The notes beneath the pieces are model-generated. The model was not told the DNA's origin. It saw only the letters and a list, made by a program, of their open reading frames with translations, and searched no databases. From positions 12,599,001 to 12,663,000 of the forward strand of contig JAMPIT010000884.1 in the NCBI GenBank assembly GCA_026261815.1: a stretch of DNA of 64,000 nt, in the 5' to 3' direction. Source of the DNA: Monarcha castaneiventris obscurior (lineage: Eukaryota > Chordata > Aves > Passeriformes > Monarchidae). Every line of letters starts with the position of its first letter. The first letter of the stretch is position 1. Both the position numbers and the translations under genes were made by a program. This document shows, piece after piece, positions 15,078 to 25,188 of the stretch.

Positions 15078-15098
15078 GGGGAGGCGGGGGGTGGGGGG
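15078..15098 (+). repeat. G-rich tract, quadruplex-capable
   Basis: Tracts of four, six and six G are separated by four- and one-base spacers. The two G6 tracts can each be split, which gives the four runs needed for an intramolecular quadruplex. Confidence 0.7.
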
Positions 15099-18000
15099 AA
15101 GACTTCTATTAAAGGACAATTCACTGAAAGGTCTTTTAGCTGGCAATTGTCAGCACAGCTCAGGGCCAATGGATCAAATTTAACTCTCAAAAGTGCTGAT
15201 GGTTGTATGAGTCTTCACAGTAGGGGCTGGAGCTCTGGGCCACTCAAGTTCAATTTTTGGTGTTACCATGGGATGTAGGAACTAGGATCTTGGTGAGCAA
15301 AGATTTGCTCTGTATTTGAGGCACTGGGTAAAGTGGTATTCTTAAAATCACTAGCCTCCCAAGCAGCTAGTAAGCCAGCAGGAGGTTAGTAGGAAGAGAA
15401 AGTAATTGTCCTTTATGCCTCTGAAAAGAGCCAATATTAAAGGATCCTCTTATGTATTACCTGTGTTTCAATCTATGCTTGCAGCTCAAAGGAAAAGAAA
15501 GAGGCTGGAGGAGACAGAAAATAAAGCTGTCAGAAATATTATAGGGGACCCTCCTCAAGCTGTCATGAAGTGTATGGTCCCCTCACCTAGAAACATGTGC
15601 AGCCAGAAAGGATGAGTGCTCTGTAAGCAATAAAAACTTGTTCAGACAATGCACTTTACACACACACAGTGTACTGTGCATGTCCCTGTGCATTCGCCAC
15701 GTGCCTGAAGAGGCTGGAGACCTGGGAAAAGGCACTGCAAGAGTGATCCTCAGACACTTATCCAGCACGTCCATAGTGCAGCCAGCACCATGTGTACTCC
15801 ACTGTACATAAGTCATCGGAAATCCACTTTTCATGCAGCCTCCACTCTCCACGCAGTGCCCAAAGAAGGTGGAAGTGCAGCATAATCAGCAGCAGAACAC
15901 AAACCTAATGCTCTGACCTTGACCTGAATGTTGTTATCTGTTAGCAAATTTCCCAAAATGACACAGATCTGGCTGCTGATTTCCCTAGTCCTACTGTTTG
16001 GTCACAAAACTGAAAGGAAATTTACTTTGGGTCTGGGCACAACATGAAAAAGAAAGAAAGCTCTCCAAAGCCCCCAGTGCTTCAGTGCTGCTGGAAAGGA
16101 GCTCGCTCCTGTTTAAAGCTTCAATTCAAACACTGTCTAAAACCAAATTTGGGTCTGAACTTGACTGCATAATATATCCTACATGGTTAACTGGACTATA
16201 TGTAACATCTTGAGGATATGGAGAATATAAGCAAAACAGATTACAAAAACCCCTGAACTTACAGTACAGGAGACTTAAAGGCTTTACAAGGGCCGTTCCA
16301 GTAGGGTCCAGATGCCCACTTCCTCACCAGCAACATTCCCACTGCCTTCTGTATGAGCACAGCTCTGCCTGTTCAGGGAACATGTGAAGATCCTCATGTT
16401 GAAAACAGGAAAAAGAAAACTTCTCTGCTAATAGGAAAAAAATCCTTGTAATAATACTAATCTATTTATAATGGTCAAAAAATACGACAGCTTACAACAG
16501 CGTCAGAGCAGTGCTTTGGCAATATTTTAGCATACTGCTGTATTTTTAGAAGGACTGTTCATTTACTTTCTCCTAAATGCTGCAGTTCTTATTTTTCAAC
16601 AAACGATCTGGGTTTTTGGTGTATCATATGCCAACATCAGAGTGTTTTATCTCAGGGTAAGTAGGAACTGCAGGCAAAAACAAAGCTCCTGCACACACGC
16701 TGCTGTACAGCAGCACTGCCGGAGATGCCAAATCCCAGTCTCCTCCAGTGCTTTATGCAGTGAGAGCTCTGCCACTTACAAACCTTCCTGGAACGCAGCG
16801 CTGCATTTTTACACTGAGTAACAGAAAACTGCTGGGTTTCTTCACCCTGAGCATTGAGGAACTATCCCATTGTAAACAATAGGGCTGACAGTTTAATGAT
16901 ATTGCTCAACCTAACTGATTCTGGCAAGCAGCACGTACGATAAGGGTGCAGCAAGATGTGTTTAAGTACTTTTATGTTTTCTCAGCACAGGGTACCTTAC
17001 CATTTCAAAATTCATCTGCAAGCTACCTGTGAATTTCAGTGTAAAACTGTAAGCTCTGTGTTAAGTCTCACCTGGGCCTACAAGATCACGACAACAGGAT
17101 GATCCTTAGTCCCTAAGAGCCTCCACAGCTGTAGCTCCAAGACCTATAGACAAAATCCACAGCCTCTTATTTACTTTCTAAAAAGGACGTATGAGCTTCC
17201 ATTGCTTACAAAAACTTATACTAGGCTAAATTAAATACATGTGCACCCACATGTTAACTGAATTAACTTGAAACCATCAATACATCTCAAATGTCCATCT
17301 GTTTACACGAGCCACTTGCAGCTTTCCAGTCTTGTGCTCCTTATAGTGTAACTCTCAACCAAAACAGTCTAAGTGCAAGCAGAAAGCTCTGCTGTGAAAT
17401 TTCCATGCATAATGACCATGTGTTTATTGGGTTTTCATGTTCAAATCATGTCAGAATAGACATGCTATCCATTTGCAAGATGCAGCACATCCGTGCCAGC
17501 CTCTCCCTCTTCAGCTGCAGAAGCCTCATAAAACAAAGCTGGCTCTAACCTGGACGGATATAGCTAAATTTAAAAAACCTCCCTTTGCAATTCCAGTTTG
17601 ATAGCTGTAAATGGTATAGCTTGCAGGACAAAGAATTAATTTCTGAGGCAACAATGTACCTTCCAGGTCTGGGAAGGATTAAGAGCAGCAGATACAAGTA
17701 GCTGTTTTCAGGTAAATTTCAGGTGATAAAAGACTTCAACTAAAAACTTTGTACTAGCTCCTCATAAGAAGCTGCCTTTTAATCTGAGTGGCTCACTTCA
17801 GCAAGGCTGTGCACAGCTAGCTGGATTTATACTGGCAGGATTAAGGCCAGGACGCATTATCCTACAGTTCTACAGAGGGAATCAAACTTCCTTTCCTAAT
17901 CTGAACTAAACTTAGTATTTCACTCTTTGACAGAGATGGAGTGAAATGCAGCTCTATTAAAAATAAAAAAATCAACCAAAGCCATTTTCTCTCTAATTTT

Positions 18001-19000
18001 AGGATATTGCTGGCTTTCCTTTTAGAAGAGGTCAATGTTGTCAACGATAGCAAAAGCTACCAGTGCCAGCATGTGATACCAGCCTCTCAGAGAAAACAGT
18101 TCTCATCAGACACTGTCCTCCTGGACGTCCCTACTGTATTGCTGTTGTTGGTGATGATGATGATTGCAATACTGAACGCCTACAAATCTCCCACGTGCCT
18201 ATTTCGTTGGCCTGCTGTTTTGGTTGTGGGGTTTTTTTGCTTTTTTAAGGAAAGAAAAAAAAAAAAAGCTCGAGGCCATTATTCATGAGCAGTAAGAAAA
18301 CAAATCACTCTTAGACCTACTCCTCTTGCAGATTCCCACACTTATTACCCAAAATCCCACAGCTCGCTATTGGTTCTACCCTTGACCAAAGTACAGGGCT
18401 GAGGCAGCATGCCATCCCCTGGGAAAAGCCGATCACGTTCCTCCCGGCAAGCGGCTCCGGTTATTCTAGGATCGCAGTCGGGCTGGAATAAAGTCCCCTA
18501 ACTTTTCAGAGAAGGCAGCGCTCGCTCCCAACGCTAGTGCCTGGGGACGAGCGCGGCCGCGCACCGCACTCTGACCAGGAAGTCGCTTTTCCCTCCTGAC
18601 CCGTTTTCTTTTTGAGAGGAAAAGAGCCGAAACGAGCGAACCGAGAGCCTTCAGCCCCTTCCACAGAGCCACCCTCCTGCTCGGGCAGAAGCGAGGAAGG
18701 TGCCTCGCAGAAATACGTAAAGATGCTCATGCCAGTGCCCCCCACCCCAGGGCCGGTGCGATGCCCGCCGTACCCCCCGCTCGCCCCTGCGCGCTCCCCG
18801 GCAGCGGCGCGGCGGCCGCCGCCGCTCGGCACTCACGCACGGAGAGGCAATTACAATAATTTAAAGCTTCCTGTCCGCCGGCTCCGCCGGGATCCCGAGG
18901 GCTGAGCCATGCCCGGGCAGGGCGCGGAGCAGCGGCTGCCCCGCCACACACGCGCGGGCACCGCGGCCGGACCGCCCCCGCCCGCCCCCAGGCCCGGCGG

Positions 19001-19079
19001 CAGGAGGAGCAGGAGCAGGAGGAGCAGGAGCAGGAGTAGGAGCAGGAGCAGCAGGAGGAGGAGGAGGAGGAGGAGGAAA
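19001..19079. repeat. GGA/GCA trinucleotide-type microsatellite
   Basis: About 79 bases of AGG, AGC and AGT triplets and hexamers run without other sequence, ending in eight uninterrupted GGA units before a G-run. It lies inside the CpG island, probably in promoter or 5' UTR sequence. Read on the minus strand it gives runs of Leu, Ser/Cys or Pro in the three frames. These should not be taken as protein. It is likely to be length-polymorphic. Confidence 0.9.
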
Positions 19080-19292
19080 GGGGGGGCGTGACAAGTTGTG
19101 CCAAACTTCGGGAGGTGTGCGAGCGCCCGGGAGGAAGCCGGCCGAGCTGGGCTGACAGCCGGCCCCACCGCCTCCCCCGCCCCGCCGGCGGCGCCCACCC
19201 CTCCCGCCCCCGGAGCCCCGCGGGGCGCGGAGCGCCGAACGCCCCGGGGAGCGGCCGCGGCGAGCGACAAAGTTAAAACGGCGGCGGTCGCG

Positions 19293-19313
19293 CACCTACC
19301 CGCTGTCTGTCAT
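19293..19313 (-). other. Candidate start codon and splice donor of a minus-strand first exon
   Basis: On the minus strand an ATG at 19,313-19,311 opens a reading frame of only five codons (Met-Thr-Asp-Ser-Gly) before a stop. The sequence CGG|GTAGGT overlaps that stop, so a donor after 19,300 would remove it. If used, the exon would contribute 14 coding bases and leave phase 2. Short first coding segments spliced to a distant exon are common among vertebrate genes with CpG-island promoters. No acceptor or downstream exon was identified, so this remains a prediction from the start codon and donor alone. Confidence 0.35.
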
Positions 19314-19802
19314 GTCTCCTCCGGGCGCGGGGTGCTAAGTGAGACACTGACGGGGTGGGGAGAGCCAGAGGTGCGGGGAGGGACCGGGAGATGGGTGTTT
19401 GGTGAGCTCTTCCTTTCTCTCCCCCCTTCTTCCCACCCCTTCCCCCTTCTCGCTTTCTGTCTCTCAAGGACGAGGTGAAATCCCTTGGCTGGTCATGAGG
19501 CGGCTTCAGAGACAAACAACACAATGCGAGTGCAAATAACAAAAGGGGGGGGTGGAAAAAGGAGATAGAGAGGGAGACCGGGAACAATGGGGGAGGAGAG
19601 GCTCGCCGCGCCGCGCCTGGCCGCCGCCGGCACCCCGGCAGGCAGGAGGAGGAGGAGGCGGAGGGGGAAGGCGATATGGTGACAGCGGGGAGGGGGCTGC
19701 GCGGGGAGTCCCCCCGGCGCCGCGGGGCTGCCTCAGACCATCCCCGACCTCCTCCCCGCCGCCCGCCCCGCTGCGCACCGGGGCAGCCCTGCGTGGCGGC
19801 CA

Positions 19803-19812
19803 CCGGTAAGTG
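19803..19812 (+). other. Strong splice-donor match on + strand
   Basis: CCG|GTAAGT matches the vertebrate donor consensus at all six intronic positions; the intron would begin at 19,806. An ATG frame at 19,677 runs open into this donor without a stop, but its predicted peptide is Arg/Pro-rich and looks like non-coding GC-rich sequence. This could therefore be the end of a 5' UTR exon or of a divergent non-coding transcript. No matching acceptor was identified in the window. Confidence 0.45.
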
Positions 19813-20321
19813 ACGCGCCCGCCGCCCCCGCGAACAGCCATCGCCACCACCATCATCCTCACTGTCCGCGGAGGGGGCGGGTACGGCGGCTGCCCGCCGG
19901 TACAGCCAGCGGTTCAAAGCGGCAGCAGCAGCGAGCCCTTCCCGCCTTCCCCCTGCTCCGCCCGGGAACTTCTTCACCGAGAGGGGCTGTCGAGGGTCCC
20001 GGGGACATCGCTCCCGAGTCCCTTCCCGAGGAGCAGTTCCCCCTCCCGCCCTTTTGCTAAGAGTAAACAAGCCGAGAGTTGCATGTCCGTGGGCGTGTGC
20101 GTGTCCGCTAGCACCTCCCGCACCGACAGACCCTGTCACAGCGGTGCGATCGCGCACATGCCCAGCCGCCCGTGAGGACGCCCGCTACATCCCCTCTCCT
20201 CAGCTCCCACTTCATTCCCAGGACCCTCGGCCGGGCGCAGGAACCCGAGAGAGAGGCAGAAGTTCGGGGTCCCACCGCGCCCTTCCCCTCCGCGCTCTCC
20301 CGCAGAAGCCGAAGACGAGGC

Positions 20322-20340
20322 GGTGGGTTCGAAGCCCACC
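20322..20340 (+). other. tRNA T-arm-like hairpin with Pol III B-box core
   Basis: GGTGGGTTCGAAGCCCACC forms a perfect stem of six pairs around a seven-base TTCGAAG loop and contains the GGTTCGANNCC core of a Pol III internal B box. No acceptor-stem partner for the following GGTGTCA, no D arm and no A box were found in the expected 75-90 bases upstream, so it is not called as a tRNA gene. Confidence 0.5.
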
Positions 20341-22439
20341 GGTGTCACCCCGCAGCCCAGGGGTTACCTCAGTGGCCCGCGGGGCCCGGCAGGACTGCGG
20401 GCCTCCGCGCTTCTGGAACCCTTGCCCGCGGCGGTGGGGCCGGGGCAGCCCCCTTCGTGTCACCGCTCCCCCAAGCAGGCGGGGAGCGAGCGCCTGTCTC
20501 CGCAGCCCGCCTCTGCCCGGACCCCGCGGTTACCTCTTCCTCCTCCTGCTCTCCTCCAGGAACCCCCGCCGCTCGGAGCAGCGCAGCCGTGTCCCGGGCT
20601 GGCCCCGCCAGCCCGCGGGGACCCGGCCGGCCGCTGCCGGGGCTCCGCGCGTGGGTGGGGGTACGCGCCAGTGGGTGTGGGGGAGTTGTATTTTCCTCTC
20701 GGCAGCAGCCTCTGGTTCTGTCCGTGCCCAGCGCAGCTGCTCGGAGCCGGTCCCGGTGCTGCGGGTGCGACGCGCCGCGGGGCGCGGGGGGACGGCGGCC
20801 GCAGCCCGGGTCTGGGAGGGGTGGCGGGTACCCCGCCGCTGATAAAGTCACGCTCTCCAAGTACCAGGTCTGCCTTTCGCTCGCTCTCTCTCTTGTTTAC
20901 TTACGGGGTCTTTTATTTTTAACGGAGCGGTTTGTACACGTGCTTTTCCGAAGCGCCGAAGCCGGGTGGACGGGGCTCGAGCCTGAGAGTGGGAAACGCA
21001 GAAATCTGCACGCTGAGCCAAATTTCTCAAAGAAGAGCAAGTTCGGTTATTATTCATCTCCACGAGGGAAGTCTTATCTTCTACAAATATTTGATACTGG
21101 GACAAGTCCAATAATTAACAAGAACAATCAAACAATTTCACTGCCTTCTTGGGGATTTAAAAAGTCGTCATCTGGAATTCATGAACATTACGACCTTTTT
21201 TTTTTTCCCCGTGCTTGGTTATGTTACTGTATATGATCTTTTCAGTGTGTGTGTGTCCCCCTAAGTGATTTTACCCTTTCATGCAAAAAGATGCAAACCA
21301 TTAACAGCACAGATAATATTCACAACTGCTGATTCAGTGAGACTTCAGACCTCTCGGTAGGAGTGGTGAGAGAGGGTGGTAACCCTGACAGGAAAAGGAG
21401 AAAAAAAAAGAACAGAGCTGGAGGAATGTTTCTTTCTTGGCTTCCTCCCTACCTCTATGGCAGGAACTCCCACGGGAGTCCTGTGGGTGGGATGGGAGCA
21501 GGGCAGATGGGAGCTTGGCCAGCTCTGTATAGGTGCAAGCATCAGCTCTCCCAGCCAGCCCCATAACTCCTCATACCAGAGAAAAAACGCAGGCTGGGGC
21601 TCCTGAGCTCTGCAGCTACATTTCTGGCACGGCGCAGACTTGGGGTGCCAGGGAAGCAGCATGGCTTTCAGGACCTGCAGTGAGCCAAGCGGGACAGACA
21701 GGGAATTGGCCGTGGCCCAATTGTATCCAAGAAACCCAAACACTACGCCAGCCCCAAACTTGCCTCTTCTGAATTAAATTCAGACTTTTGAGAAAGGTGG
21801 ACACATGCTAAGTGGTGATGCTTCACCCTGCACTGTCCCAATCACCACACTGTGCACAAGGTCTGGCACTGGCTGCCAAAGTTACATGTCCTCAGCCCCC
21901 ACCTGCTCATGCAAATCCTGCTTGTGATGGCTGCTGACCCTCAGTGCTGCATAGGCAATGAGATAGTTCGGGCATGGAGCTTTGCTCTATCTCAGATCAT
22001 CTCAAACCTGGGGACCTACAGCCAGACTTCCATGGGACACACATGGCTTTGTGTGTCCTCCCTACATGTTTCAGAACTCTCTTCTATTCATACCCTTCCC
22101 ACACCATTTTTTCTTTGCAGAAGCACTCCCCCCACCCTGTTCCCCCTTTACTACTTGCTTTGTGCCAACTCCTCCTTACAATCATGATAAAGTTCCTTGC
22201 AGTTCAACACAAGAAAGGAATAAGGGTGGCTGGGTCCAAAACTAATCTGGTGCAAAGAGAGAAAGCCAAATGCGGGTGCATTTTATTTAAGATCAAAAGC
22301 ACAATGGTGTGAGATTGTATTATGCTCTCCACAGGAGCTGTATTTTTCTAGTTCTACAATAGGATTAAGGTGTTCAGTGGAAAAGAGAATTACAAAAAAA
22401 AAGAAAAGAAAGAATGAAAGAAAAAAAGCCTCATTGGAC

Positions 22440-22640
22440 TGCTAGTAGCTGCATTTGAGTTTTTCTTGAATAATGAGGATATTTCATTCCTCAAAGACTC
22501 TAGCATCCTATTTCCAAATACTTTTTAAAACAACTGTGAATGCCAATAATAATTTGATTTTTACTATTTATTGCAAATAATTAATTCAGGGGGGTTATTT
22601 ATTTATTTAAAGGAAGGATGTTGCCATTTCTGCATTGACT
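22440..22640. promoter_or_regulatory. Candidate conserved non-coding element
   Basis: The block carries ATTAATTCAGG, TTATTGCAAATAATTAAT and ATTTGATTTTTAC words, dense with homeodomain, POU and PBX-type cores, with no repeat signature. The call rests only on sequence texture; no alignment was available. Confidence 0.3.
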
Positions 22641-25164
22641 CATTTCAACATTTTCAGTCAACCAGATGCTTTTTAGTAGAACCTAAAGACATCTCCTTAT
22701 TTAGCCCTGCATATCTGAGTGCACAGGATGTTGAATGTTAGCACACACGGGCTGGACACAGCTGGGAGCACAGCTTCAAGCCACTTTTCCACCCTGAATA
22801 ACTAAAGAACGCAGAAAAGAAAATTTTCAGTGCAACTTCCCCAGTGAAAAGTAGGCAACTGTGTAAAAATTGCTAGCTATTTTAAATTTGAAATTTGCAG
22901 AGCTCTGTCTGACTCTCAGTTTCCCGGCCTGAGCCTGGTTCTGTTCTAGTGTTCATGGAACATGACTGTGTTGAAATGAAAGGTATCACACACCTTTACT
23001 GTGACCAGTGTGCACCTAAATATTAGTTTGTGAGGGTGTTTTATGCACAGCTCTGCGTTCAGTAGGTTTCCCCACCCACCCCTGAACCTGCAAGTTCACC
23101 AATTAAAGTTTTATGTATGATTCTAAGGAAAAAAATTTACAGATTGATCTCTCTGCTCACACAGAGCTAATCTGTCTTCAGTTTTCCCTGACTTTGTCCC
23201 TTCACTACCACTCTTCACAAGCTGCCTTTTGCCTCATCCTCCTAGAAAATTCATAGCTCCAGTTTTCTACTCCATTGGGTCTTGGCACACTCATTTTCAC
23301 AAGAGCTGCTGTAAAATGCCACCTTTCTCACATGGAAATGGTTTGTTGCTACCTCTCAGAGGTATAAATGACAGCATGGAACAACAAAGCCTGAGTCCTA
23401 TAAAACAACATTATCTTTGTGCCAGAGTAATCCAATTATTGAGGTACTGTGATAACCTTAAAGCCTTATCAAAATGAAGAAACCACTTAGGAACTTACAA
23501 ACATCTGTTTTTGTATCAGAGAGCATCAGCACAAGAACACCCTTACGTGGTCCTAATCAATCCAAGCACCACACTCATCTTTTATGTTCAGCATGGCTTA
23601 TCTGCTCCTCCATAATAAAATAAGAGTGATACTTGCACTGATTTCTGCTAGTAGGAAAAGCCTCTGTTGCTTAAATTAAAGCAATGTGGTTCTATGCAGG
23701 TCATGTCTCTGTTCTCCCAGAGGCAATAGAGAGCCCCGTCTATGATATTTCAAAAAGACATTAAAATAACTTCCTAGGGAACATAAAACATGCTGTGGTT
23801 GCGTCCCTGAGTAGGGCGCTCTCTCCAGTTTCTTGTTAGCTGGTTCCTGAAATTAAATGATAGAATCATGTTTCAGCAGAGCAACTGGAAGTTTGGATCC
23901 CACATTTAGGTCGTATTAACTAAATAAGGAATATATTTATTTTTAGTAGAAGGTGCACACAAAATCTAAAAGAAACAGGAAATGTTGATTAAATTAAATG
24001 TCAGTGTAGTGTTCTATAATTTAAACTACTGCAGGCACATGGAATGGTAAAGAGAAAAGGAAGCCAGCTGAAAAAGTTAAGATACTTTCCTTAAGTTGTC
24101 CATGCTGAGCAAAAATTAAGTATTACAAGAATCTGTAAACAGCTTTCAGCTTCAGTAATGGATTAAAGGCACGAGCCACAACCATCTATCATACTACCAG
24201 TAGCAACCCGTAGATTTCAATGAGATTACTCGCATATATAAAAATAAGCATAATCTATCGGGACATGCAGATGAATAAAGACAGTCACAAGGATGGATTT
24301 AAGAAGCAGGCTGGAACTTCATTAACACAATATTTTCACATGTCAAACAGTTAAGTGGGCCCGGTGTGGGGATTACAAAGCTACAGTTTAGGGCAGATCT
24401 TCCCTAATCTCTACGAGCTCACATCTCAAGCCCACCCCTCAACCCTTCCCTAAGAAAAAGGAGGAGGACCTAAACCCCTCAACACTTCATTTAGGTTTGC
24501 TCCTTTCCTAGGCACAAATCCAATTGCAAAGTTCCAGATCTCTTTTTTAATTTCAGCCTTAGTCCACACTGAACATGATCAAAATATTTCCGTCAATTCC
24601 AACAGATGCGTAAATATGTATATTCTCATATATTCCATTTCCAAATCCATCTTTTCAACCCACCCCGACTCTGTGGTGCTACAAAGGCCATCACAACATT
24701 TAAGCCTCTCCAACTCTATCCTAATAGAAGAACATGCCTTTCTTGATACCAGAATACTCAATCAAGAGATAGTAACCCAAACTCACAGATTATCTGCTGT
24801 GATACAGGAGAGGATTAAGACCCAAACTTCAGCTTCACTTTTGTGCCTGCCAGAAGTGAGAGAACCCATCCAGGATCGCAGCTGGAGGTCTCATGCATAT
24901 ATTCTGGCTGTCCCCTTTCCTTCTTGGCTGTTTACCCCGCCACCAGGTTAATTAATAGTGTTTTCCACAGAGCCTCCACTGGAGGCGGAGGAAGCACTTA
25001 CAGGATGAGAAACCATGTGGTGATGCTTGCATACGTGTGGACACCACCAGGAATGTGTCTTGCATGGCTCAGTGGGGGTCATTCAGGACTAATTAATGAG
25101 GGCTGACCATTAGGACAGCACAGACGTGGAACTTACGGACCCTCAAGTAATCCAGGTATGTCAG

Positions 25165-25188
25165 CACTGTGCACTGTCGTGCACAGTG
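25165..25188. repeat. Perfect hairpin, 10-bp stem, 4-nt loop
   Basis: CACTGTGCAC is followed by TGTC and then by its exact reverse complement GTGCACAGTG. Each arm holds a palindromic GTGCAC. Confidence 0.85.

Larger units (their letters stand above)
3351..18425. other. AT-rich non-coding sequence, about 15 kb
   Basis: No coding exon, RNA gene or confidently recognised transposon was found. Short A/T homopolymers are scattered through it. Other small features are an AAATT repeat at 14,363-14,384, two G-rich runs at 9,912-9,926 and 15,078-15,098, a perfect 16-bp palindrome at 16,699-16,714 and three spaced CCCTAA words at 11,155-11,181. Open frames of 60-115 codons occur at the density expected by chance. 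This could be intergenic DNA or intron of a gene using the CpG-island promoter to the right. Confidence 0.55.
18426..20975. promoter_or_regulatory. CpG island, probable gene promoter region
   Basis: This stretch of about 2.5 kb is very GC-rich and full of CpG dinucleotides, while flanking DNA is AT-rich and CpG-poor. Many GC-box cores (GGGCGG and CCGCCC) are visible, for example at about 18,970-18,990 and 19,870-19,880, and there is no convincing TATA box, as is usual for CpG-island promoters. Splice-donor-like sites exist on both strands (19,806 on +, 19,299 on minus), so transcription in either or both directions is possible. The size is larger than for a typical housekeeping promoter and is in the range common at developmental regulator genes; that last point is inference. 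No gene could be named. Island edges are judged by eye. Confidence 0.88.

Noticed and set aside
16699..16714. Perfect 16-bp palindrome GCTGCTGTACAGCAGC
   Set aside because: Real in the sequence, but single and short; chance is sufficient over 64 kb and no neighbouring structure supports a function.
18851..19295. Minus-strand frames with long Leu, Pro or Ser/Cys runs
   Set aside because: The runs are the three readings of the GGA/GCA microsatellite, not protein repeats.
19273..20157. 294-codon open frame on the minus strand of the CpG island
   Set aside because: It also begins at GTG with no internal Met and has the Arg, Pro, Gly and Ala bias of non-coding GC-rich DNA.
20258..20350. A tRNA gene suggested by the T-arm-like hairpin
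   Set aside because: No acceptor-stem partner, D arm, anticodon arm or A box was found upstream at tRNA spacing.
20172..21236. 354-codon open frame on the + strand through the CpG island and into AT-rich DNA
   Set aside because: It opens at GTG and contains no Met anywhere; most of its length is GC-rich sequence where stops are rare, and no domain was recognised.
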